Part shown: piece by piece, positions 10,774 through 21,256 of the stretch
Layout: each line of letters begins with the position of its first letter
How positions within the stretch are numbered: position 1 is the first letter of the stretch
Assembly: GCA_028565635.1 (NCBI GenBank)
Contig: JAOXYB010081832.1
Coordinates: 1 to 23,026 of the forward strand
Source: Phoronis ovalis
Lineage: Eukaryota > Phoronida > Phoronidae
Direction of reading: 5' to 3'
DNA length: 23,026 nt
Notes under the pieces: generated by a model
The model's input: only the letters and a program-made list of their open reading frames with translations
The model's database searches: none
Told to the model about the DNA's origin: nothing
Translations under genes and position numbers: made by a program

Positions 10774-11196
10774 GATACCCCCTCTACAGCCCCCGTAAAT
10801 AGGTCATCCTTGCCTATCATTAATAGAAGAGTAAGTGTTATTAACGATAGATTTTTTTCAAGAAGTCATTACCTCTTTTTTTTCAAATAACAATATTAAT
10901 TATGCAAGCAATATGTATTAAAATTTAATCGTCTATATACCGGCAATAGCTACAATTCATAGTATTTGCTTAAGTCGTAACAGGGGGGCAGGCCTGGTTA
11001 GAGTCCCGTGTATTGTAGTATTGTGTCATTACAGGGGCCTCAAATAGTAAGTAATGTTTTAGTGTAAAAGTAATCAACAATATTCCGTGTAAATTTGTTT
11101 AATGAAATTAATATGTATTTTGGAAATAAATGTAACATAATATAATTATATAATTCATTGGTAATGCAAGTTAAACATTTGCATCTTATGATTTAG
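10774..11196. other. 3' flank of unit C
   Basis: No gene is seen. On the minus strand this is the 3' UTR and flank of unit C. A canonical AATAAA is not evident near the stop. An ATTAAA variant lies at 11103-11098, about 95 bases past the stop, and is the best poly(A) candidate. Confidence 0.35.
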
Positions 11197-14100
11197 TTAA
11201 GATTTCCTTGGATTTTTCCTAACAAACTCATACAATTTCACTCCATACCTATCAATGTATGACACGGTAATGTAATCATTTTGAATTACCAAACCTGTAA
11301 ACCCGTACTGCTGTTTAAAGAATAACGATTCAGCTCCTTTTCTTTTTAGGTCATTCAGAGCTGCTGGATCAGGACTTCGAGTTTTGGATCCACTGCCGGA
11401 TATGACGTAATCAACTCTTCGGGCATTTGGCTCCGTAATATGCTCCAGACCGTGGTCATGACCACAAATGTACAAAGCTACTTTATGCTGGTCCATCAGA
11501 GGTTTAAAATGTTCGAACATGCCACGAGTGCTGCTGAATGTACCATGTGAACCTCGTGAAAACACGGGATGATGACCAACCACTATTATCCAGTCTCCCC
11601 GGGATTGTTCCAATTCTTGCTTAAACCAAGCCAGTTGAGCCGCATCGTCACCATATCTGCCAGTCTGAGTGTCAATCATGATAAAATGTACCTTTTGAGT
11701 TGTTCCAACCATCTTGTAAAATGAGTAATATAAGTCTGGGAAGTACCATCTGCTATCATGTTTACTCAATTGCACTTGATATTGAGCACGGCTATACCGG
11801 TGATCATGATTTCCGGCTATGACGTACCACTGTATCATTAAAGCAGGGTGCGTAAAAACTCTCCTCCATGTGGTTTCTACTTGTCTATCAGAAACGCTAC
11901 TGATTCCGTTCTCGTAAAAATTATCTCCAAGAGCTAGCAGGAAAGCAGCATTGTTGTCTTGTGACCATTGTCCAATTCTTGAGGCTATCTCTGACTGAGC
12001 ACTGCCTGGGTTTCCCCAGTCACCAAGAGCCGTGAAAACTAATTTATCTCCCGTCCGAGGTGGTATCGTGACAGGAGGAAGAGTTAATGGAATGATAGGT
12101 ATGCCTTTTTCGAAGTAGTGAAGTGGTTGGTACTTTCCTTCGCTTAAGGTGTAATAACCATCGGCATTGTAACTCCATGCAATAGATTCCCGCAAAGTTT
12201 CATCTACCTGGAAATATTATTTTAAGAAAAATTCGCGCTGAGGTTAAGTGAACTTATTTAAAAAATACGACACAAGCTGAATATTATCTAATTGGCTAGT
12301 TGTTAGTATTCCGTTTCTCCGTCATGTACGTACTATTTTCCAAGCAATGTTCAAAGCCATTTCAAAAAATTGAGCTGAACTAGCCCACTTGTACTTATAC
12401 TTAATTTTTATGTAATCTGCCATAAAAAACACTTAGAATTTACTTACAGAATAATTAGTGTAATCAAAAAGCAACACCGTGGTAGTGATCAGTATTTTAT
12501 AAACTTATGCAGTTATGTAAATATAAATTAGTTGTCTAATAAGCTTGTGTTATTACCAAGTGTTTGAGTAGAGTATTCTACCAGATGACATGCTTTGAAC
12601 GACATATTTCAACACCATTTTAAACAAAAATGTATTGCCACTGAGATCAAGTCCAAGGTAAATAAACATTATTTATCGTGACGAAGGAAACTGACCTGCG
12701 GCACAATCTTTGGTGCTCTCGATGTGATAACGTCCACAACATTTTCACCAGGGCTTAGTTTCCAATAGTAGTTTCTACCATGATCAGACATGATGACCTC
12801 AGTGCCATCACGTGATATATCAGCAGCTCTAGGTGCTCTATTGGAAGTTGACAACACTGGCATATCACGGGGATTGAGGAGTGTCTCTTCATTACCGCTA
12901 TTCCATCCAGATGAAGGAACCTAACGATTTTTGTGAATTAACATGTCAAATTTGTAAAATTCTATCTTATCTCAAATTTTACTAATTAAAACAGTTTTAT
13001 TATAGCAAATTTCCATGAAATACCGTAGGACACATACAATGTATATGTAGGCTGAATATTTAAACTCATTTTCGTATTGACATGAAAGCTTGTCATATTA
13101 TATCGAGCATCCCTCCTTGAAACAAAAACTGCTAATTCTTTTCACTAAATAAAATTTGAAATTTCTTGTCAAACAAAATTAGACAACAAAAATAGTGAGC
13201 ACTATATACAATGTCAACGTGTACTATTAATGCAGTTCATTAACCGCTTTTTACCTTGTCCAACTAAATATATATTAAGCATGAAATTGTTCAAAAACGT
13301 GTTTTTATACATATACCTCATAAACTCTTGGTTTCTTGCCAGCGCTAACAGTTTTGATTAGATAAACAGTTCCTTGCTCATCCACCATTAGTGCTTCACA
13401 GTCACTTGAATGGGGCCATTTTACTTTCATCACGTCCGGGGTAACTGTTCCTGTGAACAATGTATCTGGCTCTTTCACACGGTACAAGGTCACAATAGTA
13501 TTAGCTGCATATCCGGTATCCACTACATAAATATAATCACTGCCACCCGGTCCTTTACCAACAGCCAAGTCCTCCCAGTCCTGCACAGATACAAGGTCAA
13601 ATTGTGAACACTGTGACTGTTGGTAAATGTTATTACTACTGCAAGCGTTTACGGCCCAGATGCCTTAATAGCATATCGAAAAAATAAAAATTTGGTTTGT
13701 TTTTTTAGTGGAAAATCTTGCATTGTTAAAAAAACCATAATTATATTTCAGAAATCATATGACAGATCTGTCAAAAGGGATCTCTACAGTTTATTTTGTA
13801 TTGAATAGAATACTAGTGAGCTATCCTGTGCATGTGATAAGATTTATTATTTTAAAATAATTTAAAAATAATGTAAATTGATATACGTATTCATAAACAG
13901 TAAATCTTGTATGGATGAGAACATTTTAATATTACCTTATTTTCGGCACCAGCTAATGTCAACATTGCTCTTCGGCTACCGCTACCAGTAGAGAAGGCAT
14001 AAATTCTTGGGTAGTCACCTGAGTCATTTATAACCCATAGTCGAGTCGTATGCTTCTTACTTGAACCTAAACCAGAGGCTTCATATACTTTACTCGTGCT

Positions 14101-14436
14101 TATGGTAGTAGCTACAACACCATCTTTAAACTGCGCCTCACCTGAAAAAAAATTGTATTCCATTAAAAAAAATGTGGTTGTAACATAAGAAGACATTTAT
14201 AACAAGGTGGCAAATTGCAGGTATGACTTCTAAGTTTACTATATTGAATGCCTCAAGTTTATTTAAGGTTGGTAATCCGTTATTACATTAATAATAATAA
14301 TATTCAGATTCAACCAGAAGTAAATAGCGTTGTGTTAAAATATTATTATTAAACATAGGACATTTAGTTAATACTTACTATAGTTAAAACAAACCAACAG
14401 TACGAGAGAGATGACTGTAAACCACGGGAGTTCCAT
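11197..14436 (-). CDS. Secreted propeller-TRAP phosphatase fusion, unit C
   Basis: This is the complete member: exons 14436-14379, 14141-13936, 13580-13317, 12920-12696 and 12207-11197, 587 residues. The signal peptide is MELPWFTVISLVLLVCFNY. Residues about 20-285 form a beta-propeller-like domain whose motifs (EASGLGSS, LWVINDSGDYPRIYAF, DWEDLAVGKGP, DCEALMVDEQ, AADISRDGTEVIMSDHGR, ESIAWS..GYYTLSEG) resemble secreted bacterial propeller proteins. A Pro/Ile/Thr linker (about 286-303) leads to a TRAP-like metallophosphatase. Candidate metal ligands are Asp314 (GDWG), Asp346 and Tyr349 (GDNFY), Asn384 (GNHDH), His463 (GHHP) and His501/His503 (GHDH). The domain is close to mammalian ACP5 in length and order. 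Expected activity is secreted or lysosomal acid phosphomonoesterase with a di-iron or mixed-metal centre. The role of the propeller is unknown; binding or a second catalytic function is possible. Confidence 0.9.
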
Positions 14437-14480
14437 GTTAAACTAACAGGTGGAATTGAAAGATAGTAATACTATCTTTA

Positions 14481-14490
14481 TTTATATATA
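14481..14490 (-). promoter_or_regulatory. TATA box of unit C
   Basis: TATATATAAA on the minus strand, about 45 bp upstream of the unit C ATG (14436). Another 15-25 bp upstream, ACGCAAGTGAT is shared exactly with unit D at nearly the same distance from its ATG (about 70 bp). Shared core and proximal sequence suggests the units inherited the same regulation. Confidence 0.6.
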
Positions 14491-16453
14491 GAAGACACAA
14501 TTTTATCACTTGCGTAAAATTACTTATCATTAGTTGACATACTTATTCAAAATGCATACATCGGTTTTATTAGGTGTGTCATTTTCAGAGATTAAAAGTA
14601 TTGGTGAGCGCTTTGAAAAAATCTTGGCTATTCAGAAAATTTAAAAAGTAGATAAAAATGTTTTTGTTTCACATTCCAGTTACTTTTGCATGAAAAAAAT
14701 AATTAAAGTTCTGTAATAATCCAAGTTTAATAACCTGTTCTGTCAACTTTGATCGTGCCAATGTTGAACTCACCCGAAGTCAAGTATTATGTTGCCAGGT
14801 ATATGCAGGTCCATTTTCTTTGGACAGTTAAATTTTATCGCCTTTGTGAACTGTAATTGAATTGCTATAACGACATTCAAAATTTCAAACATATATTGAT
14901 CCCGGATATTGATCCAAAGTTTTATTCTTCAGATCATAACTGATGATGTCGTAACAGGACGGAGGACTGTTGCTGGAGTTTTTGTTGGATCTGGTAGATT
15001 TCTTGATGTCACAAGAGACAGTGTTGCTGGAGTTGTTGAGTCTGGTACACTTCTTTCAAAACCATACAGTGGTTGATAGCTTTCTTCGATGACAGTCAAA
15101 CTCCAAGATATAGTTTCCTGTAATTAAGGTTCATTAATCTGCAGATGATATGGCGATAAACTAAAATTTGAATGTTGCCGCTGCGCTTCAAGCTATTGCG
15201 GTATATATAGTACCTTCGCTGCATAATGAATGTGCTCATTATAAAAAGCGACGTCACAACGAAATACCACTATACAACATGGTAGCACTTTATTGCAAAC
15301 GGTAGTAATACCCCGTGGCGCCAATGTAACTGCAAGCTATTCTTGTACAGTGTGTTATAACAGACTTGTGACGAACAATACTGACCTGTGGCACAATTTT
15401 TGGTGTATGCCCTCGATGTTATAACGTTTACGTCCACTACATTTTCCCCAGGGCTTATTTTCCAGTAGTAGTTTCTACCATGATCAGATATGAGAACCTA
15501 GCTATCACGTGATATATCAGTAGCTCTAGGTGCCGTGTTAGAATTTGACAACATTGGCATATTACGGGGATTGAGGAGTGTTTCTTCATTGCCACTGTTC
15601 CACCCGGATGAAGGGATCTGCCGGTATGTAATCGAGACCAATATATATCCTAGGCAAGCAAGTAAGATTTCCTGCTGGGTTATTGTACACGTACGTGTAT
15701 CGCTACGTTAAAAACAGCTAGGGCTGTACTTGTAAATTGTTTATGCTTCTACAAAAGTTAAGGTGGTTAAGATTGTTGTATATCTTAAGTAATGTTAATC
15801 TAGTTTATATAAACATTTGTTATAAATGTTGATGGGCAAATATTTAAATATATTCTATTTACAGCGTGTAAATCATACCTCATAAACTCTTGGTATGCTC
15901 CCGCGCAGTTCTGATTAGATAACCAGTTCCTTGCTCATCAACTAGGAGTGCTGGGCCATTTTGCTTTCATCACATCTGGTGTGACCGTGCCTTTGAACAG
16001 GGTATCTGGCTATTTCACACGGTATAAGGTTACAACGGTATTAGTTGCATACCAAGTATCTCCTACATAGATATAATAGTCTTCCCAGCCCTGTATAAAT
16101 GCAAGATCCGATTGTTAATATTGTTTTATTTTATTAATTAAAATTTTTAAATGACAATTTAAGCCAGCTTTAGCAGTCCAATAATAAAATTATGTTACTG
16201 TTACATGTATTATTATTAGTTATAAGCCATAGGGAACAAACAAAGATGTTCGGATAAAAACAGCTGGCTTCAACTTTTTTTGTAAATTCGATTGCACTTT
16301 TGCTTTAAAAAACGGATACAATATTCATCTTTTAAGTTTAAAATAATGTAATTTCATATATGTATGTATATTAAAATAGGAAATATTGTATTGATAAGAA
16401 CACTTGAATATTACCTTATTTTCAGCACCAGCTAATGTCAGCATAGCTCTTCT

Positions 16454-18296
16454 GTAAAATCGGTTGAATTTTCTTTGGACTAGTTTAGGAAGCATTTAGT
16501 AGCTTTTATAGGAACTAAAAATTGCAAGTGACTGCAGTATAATATATAGGCCTTTCACGCAACGCTATAAAGACCAGAAGTTGCTTACAGTACAACATGT
16601 AGATTATAGCCGTCTGATTAAATGTTTATTGCAATATTTGTTTAATTAGTGAACTTATATGAACACCCATGAATCAGATATGCCATTTCTAAGATGCAAC
16701 AACACTCTAGCAGTAGTAGTCATTCATGAGGTATTTAAAATGACAAACGTCTCAAGGAATGCCATGAACATTGCCTCATTATATAAAATAAATAACTCCA
16801 AAGGCATGGCAAGATCCTAATACACGTGTCAATACGTTATACAAAACAGTCAATTGCTAGTCCTGCTTGCGGCACAATGTTTTTCTCTCAAGCAGCATGC
16901 AATTTGGATGTCGACATGTAATACAACCACTAAAATCTTAAAGCAGTTTGTATTTTATGTTTTGAACATTATTTAGAAACTCACAGAAATTCACAGTTTT
17001 GTATGCTATAAGCTGAGTTTTATTATTTTTGACATAATATTCAGAAACTGTTATAACATTTTTTGCTGTATTAGTTGCGAAATAAAAATTGTTCTTATTC
17101 TACTATGGCAAAAATGAAAATAAGAGAATTGTAGAATTTGCAATATTTGGAATAACATGTGAATCGATGAAGTGCCACTACTTAACTGTAGTCTATATTG
17201 CATCATTAGTGGGTGTTACGTATGTAATGTAATATGTAATATACCGAACGCATGCTAATAAAAAGCCTCTATATTCGGGTCTAATAATGACTACTAACTT
17301 AACTAGCTTACTAACTTAATTACAGTTCAATAACCTATCATAAAAGGACTTATAGTCATACTTAAGTGCCTGGTCTTTCCAGAAACTATCCAACCTTTTT
17401 TCAAAACATAGTACACTAGGGGCTGCCACTATATTATATGCAGGCTATAATTTACTTTTTTGGCATTCTATGTATTTTGCGCAGTTTAAAGACCACTGTT
17501 GATGAACAATTGCCTAACAAGTATAAATGTGTTGTCACACACACGTTCGTTCAGTACTATGTATTTGCAACTGTTACGAAACGTAATTCCATCGCCTAAC
17601 TACAGTCAGAAATATATTATGCATACTCGGGTGGTTGCAACGAAATTGATTGCATCACTACACATTCTTGCAAAGGGCCTCGGCAAACTCATTGGTTGGC
17701 TTGGTTCCCAGGCTTTGGTTGCAATTATTTGGTACTTCCTCCATAAGAACAACATGGAAATTATTATTTTATTTTTATACTATTAATCTTTTCTTCTTGG
17801 AAATGCTCCAAAGATTTATGATCATTTATTAATAATATTTTTCGTGTTGTTCTTATGGAGGAATTCCCTTTTATTTACAGTGTAAAGCTCTGTGTACGCA
17901 GATAGAGTACCTCAGTCTGTACTTGCTTAACCCCGAGGCCCTACAGTAAAGCGTATGTCATTTCGACTCCATTGTTTTCGATTGAATTATAAAATTATAT
18001 TTAAAAAAAATCGGCAAATACCTAAATGTATATGCATGATGGCAATACCTTTTCCAACTTTTGCTTAACAGGGTGAATTGTAACGTATGAAACTGATCAT
18101 TATACATCTTACAGAAGGCTCAGTTTTGCAATATATCACGAACATCGTAGTTAACAACGTGCAGACAGTACATGTTGCAACAATCGGAATAAATGCATCT
18201 GTTAGTGTTACTTCTCAACTATTCAGACTGATGTTGGAAAAACCCGGGAGAAAAACATAGATTACCAAAATCAATAAATAATATAAAATGTCTTAC
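16454..18296. other. Unit D intron 1 and deleted exon region
   Basis: About 1.8 kb separates the truncated second exon from the intact signal-peptide exon. The 5' part of exon 2 (about 165 bp) is gone. It contains a foldback-like inverted repeat at 17674-17942. Otherwise I see no exon or RNA gene. Confidence 0.5.
17674..17942. repeat. Foldback-like nested inverted repeat
   Basis: Outer arms are AGGGCCTCGG (17674-17683) and its exact reverse complement (17933-17942). Inner arms are TTCCTCCATAAGAACAACA (17736-17754) and its exact reverse complement (17845-17863). Nested, co-linear arms around a 90-bp A/T-rich centre suggest a foldback transposon remnant or hairpin transcript source. No flanking duplication was recognised. 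Confidence 0.55.
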
Positions 18297-18400
18297 CATA
18301 ATTACAACAAAACAACACAGCTAGACAGATAACTGTAATCTGGTGGGGTACCATCCCGAGTACCTTGATTATAAAATAGAAAAACCGCAAACAGTATTTG

Positions 18401-18437
18401 TTTATATGTCGCTTAAAATGCACAGCATCACTTGCGT
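18401..18437 (-). promoter_or_regulatory. Promoter of unit D (TATA plus shared upstream element)
   Basis: CATATAAACAAA (TATA core tttata at 18401-18406) lies about 47 bp upstream of the unit D ATG. ACGCAAGTGAT (18437-18427 on minus) matches unit C's upstream element exactly, and GTGCATTTT in between matches unit B. The promoter looks intact although the gene body has decayed. Confidence 0.5.
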
Positions 18438-19037
18438 GCCGTGAATGTTATAAAAGTGCATAAACAGAAATGCGACAGTGACAGTTACATTATCTCTGAC
18501 GTGTTGATGAACCGTGTCGTAAATGCATGCAAATGTTTTGCCTGGCAGCGAGTCGAGAGACATTTTTTTACATAAATACTTTATTTCAACAATATTAACT
18601 GCATATTTATTTGAAATATCTCCTCTGAATGTTGTGGGTGACTTTAGCGGACAATTTTTCTCTTTTTTCATTCTATGAAGGCTAAAATGGTCATCTTAGT
18701 TCCAAAGTGAGTACAGTTTTCAAATAAATAAACTCCTGTAATATTTGTCGAAAATTTGACCAGTGAATCAGAACGTTTACCCGCCGCATGAGATTTTCAA
18801 AAAGTCCACCAGGTGGATTAAGCAACCCTGATTGGAAATATATCGTTCATTGGTAGCATCATTAAGTTACTTACATTCTGCGAATATTTAAAAAAGGAAT
18901 TAATTTTCGGCAACTCGTCTTAAGGCCGGGTGATTAGCCATTGCATGGGCACCTGCAACAATTACTTACTAAGGAATTAACTCTGTCATTTGGCATGGGT
19001 TAGTTGCTCTCCTTGGAATTTGCCCGTAACTCCGACT

Positions 19038-19435
19038 CCCGGGGGGCACTCTCTTTTATATGAGGTAGGGGTGTGAGGGGGTCCAAACCCCGACTGTGAA
19101 ATGTCCTCGGAATTGACAAAATACCTACCCTGAAATATCCTTAGCCCCGCGCTGCCAGAAAAAAGTTGACAAGCAAATAAAAAGGTCATTGATTTCCAAT
19201 TATTTTGTTTCCTTTAAACGCTGTGGACGATCGAAATCTCAAAAAAAATCATTTTGACCGAAATGCGTGACAGTTTACAACTATATGCCACTTTACAAAA
19301 TCTTAAAAAAACACCCTGATATATCCCCTTGACATCAATTACCCACCCTGAAATATCCTGGTAGCCCAAAAAAGCGACCCTGAAGCGCGGCACATGTATA
19401 TATATATAGACCGATGTAGGAAGTGTCCCCCCGGG
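19038..19435. mobile_element. Non-autonomous DNA transposon (398 bp), 8-bp TSD
   Basis: The ends are perfect 9-bp inverted repeats, CCCGGGGGG at 19038-19046 and CCCCCCGGG at 19427-19435. Similarity extends imperfectly inward (CACTCTC against ACACTTC). The element is flanked by a perfect direct duplication CTCCGACT at 19030-19037 and 19436-19443. Inside, CCCTGAAATATCC-like words recur at about 19128, 19314 and 19346, with CCCTGAAGCGCGG at 19379, and GC-rich GCGCTGCC/GCGCGGCA segments lie near both ends. No transposase is encoded. An 8-bp duplication suits hAT-like and a few other superfamilies; the assignment is not certain. Confidence 0.8.
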
Positions 19436-19443
19436 CTCCGACT

Positions 19444-19910
19444 GGACTACACCACATTTCGGACTCAGTATGTGGATAGCTATAATGATTGACTTTTTAT
19501 TATCTTAAACTATGTATTACATATGGAAATATATAAATTAAAACTATACTTTTTAGTAAAAGCACTCTATACTTGTTGATTAAATATAGTTTAATTGTTG
19601 CATGAGTGCATGAACTAACTTATCGATTACATTTATATTATTTATCTGGATTTTGTGATAATGCTATAAAAGTTATAAACGAAGGGACAAAATGTTTTTC
19701 ACGATGACAGCTGACGGGGCGTGTCATGCTGAATAATCGTCGTCACGTGAAAAGGCGTTACGGCTATTTGATTCAATTTACATATCAACGAAAGGTTTTT
19801 TCATGTCAAATATAATATTACCAACAATATTCCCCAGTTTTATATTAACATTTCATTGAATTAAGACATCACCTTTGGAAAAAGGAAAAACAGCCTCGCT
19901 TGTCCCTAGA
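19444..19910. other. Intergenic, no gene seen
   Basis: AT-rich DNA between the transposon and a TATA-type promoter. No exon, RNA gene or repeat can be supported. Confidence 0.5.
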
Positions 19911-19911
19911 A

Positions 19912-19919
19912 TATATAAA
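19912..19919 (+). promoter_or_regulatory. TATA box upstream of candidate micropeptide
   Basis: TATATAAA on the plus strand, 36-43 bp upstream of an ATG at 19955. The arrangement resembles the propeller gene promoters: TATA, very short 5' UTR, then a hydrophobic leader interrupted by an intron. Confidence 0.4.
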
Positions 19920-19954
19920 ACTAGTCTAAGTAAGCACTGATCGGCTCCAACACA

Positions 19955-20139
19955 ATGCAGTTGAATGTCCTGATTTTGGTAGGACTGATAGATTTTTTCT
20001 TCAAGTTATTTATACCTTTAGAACTATTCTGAGTGGAGAGGCAAAAAACATTGCTGTCCTTAATTCTGTTCATCATTTTCATTTTCAGTTAATATCGCCA
20101 CTTCCCGTGTTTGTCGCTGCTACATACTTGTCTAATTAG
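19955..20139 (+). CDS. Candidate spliced secreted micropeptide
   Basis: Exon 1 (19955-19978) encodes MQLNVLIL and ends at TTG|GTAGGA. Exon 2 (20089-20139) follows a good pyrimidine-rich acceptor (TTTTCATTTTCAG) and continues in frame as LISPLPVFVAAT, then YLSN and TAG. The 24-residue product looks like a signal peptide with almost no mature part. It could be a real micropeptide, the leader of a gene whose body is lost or uses a different splice form, or chance. The TATA box and correct phase argue against pure chance, but evidence is limited. Confidence 0.25.
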
Positions 20140-21175
20140 AGCTCTCCTGCGTGTGAAAGATACATATAGGAGGTTACTCTAATCCTTGTTCCGTGGGATT
20201 TCGTTTTGTTCATTCACGTTGATGTTATAATAGTCCCCGAGAATAGTCGCAGGAACTGTTAAGCATGGCATATGCAAAGAACTGTAGATTTAGGTGGAAA
20301 CGCGGGACGAGGTAAATCTTCCGCAGGCGTATTTAACATTTTATCTTACTATTCTTACTCAAGCAACATACAATTACAACGGCAACACAGTTTAATTATA
20401 ATTAAAAATGCCCCTAAGCTAAGGCCCTAAGCGCGTATATCCTGCTAAAAAGCGCCTCTTTGGAAGACTTACAGATTTAAAAAGTGGCCCTTTGGCAGAT
20501 CTCACTCTGGAAAATTATCAAATAAGTAAACCTGTTGCAGCGCAGGTTAAGCTGCCCTGATTTTCACACCTGATGGTGAAAAACATGCTCTTTTTTACTA
20601 TGCATGCCTTACAACTTGCTTTCTTCTGCGTCTTTCTTTGTGACAAACAATATTGTAGAGTTTGGTCTCTATTCACTCCTATAACCTATTACTATTATGT
20701 AAGTTGGGCTAAATATTAGCACTAAATGATGAAATCTTGAAAGTAGAGCCTGTTTTTTTTAAAAACAAAATAACAAGGCTCTGGGAATAAAATGTAGATC
20801 TAATGACTTTGTCTTTAATGAAATATTTCAACAAAAATATGTTATGGCCATCATTAATTATGTCCACAAGAGAGGCTAGTCCTCGATACAGAACCTTTCT
20901 ATGGGCTTATGCTATCTTAAATATGCCGAACTTGTTTTAAAAATATTAAAATGGTCATGGGTTTATGAAACTTATAAGTGTAAAAAGAATCGCTCACTTT
21001 GTGTTAGAAAAAATCTATGAATCTGCAATTTAGTCACAGACTGGTATGTCATAATAGGGTCATGAAGCTAGAACATAAAGCATTTTAAATAGCTCAAAGT
21101 AGTTATTAAATTTAATAATTTAAACAGTCACATAATATATGCAAGTTATTAAAATTTTTTTCTTTGGTGTTTCAG
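20140..21175. other. Upstream region / intron of the zinc-finger gene
   Basis: AT-rich DNA without a supported exon. It ends at a good splice acceptor (TTTTTTTCTTTGGTGTTTCAG, last G at 21175), so much of it is probably the 5' UTR intron of the zinc-finger gene. The first exon is not identifiable. Confidence 0.45.
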
Positions 21176-21256
21176 TGTATTATAGGTGACCTTGACAGCT
21201 ATTATTAAGGACCAACAAACAAGGTTGTAAAGAACTATAAGATATAACAAAATAAT

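Larger units (their letters stand above)
14929..18354 (-). pseudogene. Decayed propeller unit D (B-type)
   Basis: The signal-peptide exon 18354-18297 (MVPHQITVICLAVLFCCNY, donor G|GTAAGA) is intact. The rest is broken. Exon 2 keeps only its last about 39 bases (16453-16415). Exon 3 (16090-15879) has lost 52 bp, including the LAVGKGPDGSD region, and has an in-frame TAG and a frameshift. Exon 4 (15617-15386) has a TAG, a 3-bp deletion and 6- and 4-bp insertions. Exon 5 (15138-14929) has a TAA after NEP and lacks the SDGYYT region. Its EESYQPLYGFER and long Thr/Pro tail, and the TGA at the same position as in unit B, place it with B. No phosphatase domain follows. AATAAA lies 14926-14921, just past the stop. 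Confidence 0.85.

Noticed and set aside
10549-10890. Plus-strand 113-codon open frame rich in Lys, Ser and Gln
   Set aside because: It comes from A-runs and the GCTCGC repeat array; low complexity, no domain, no splice or promoter context.
17499-17832. Two overlapping plus-strand frames (95 and 60 codons)
   Set aside because: No recognisable domain; they run through the inverted repeat and AT-rich DNA without promoter or splice support.
18986-19189. 67-codon minus-strand frame with PGVGVTGKFQG-like sequence
   Set aside because: It crosses the transposon end and its target duplication, so it is chance coding in the element's GC-rich tip.
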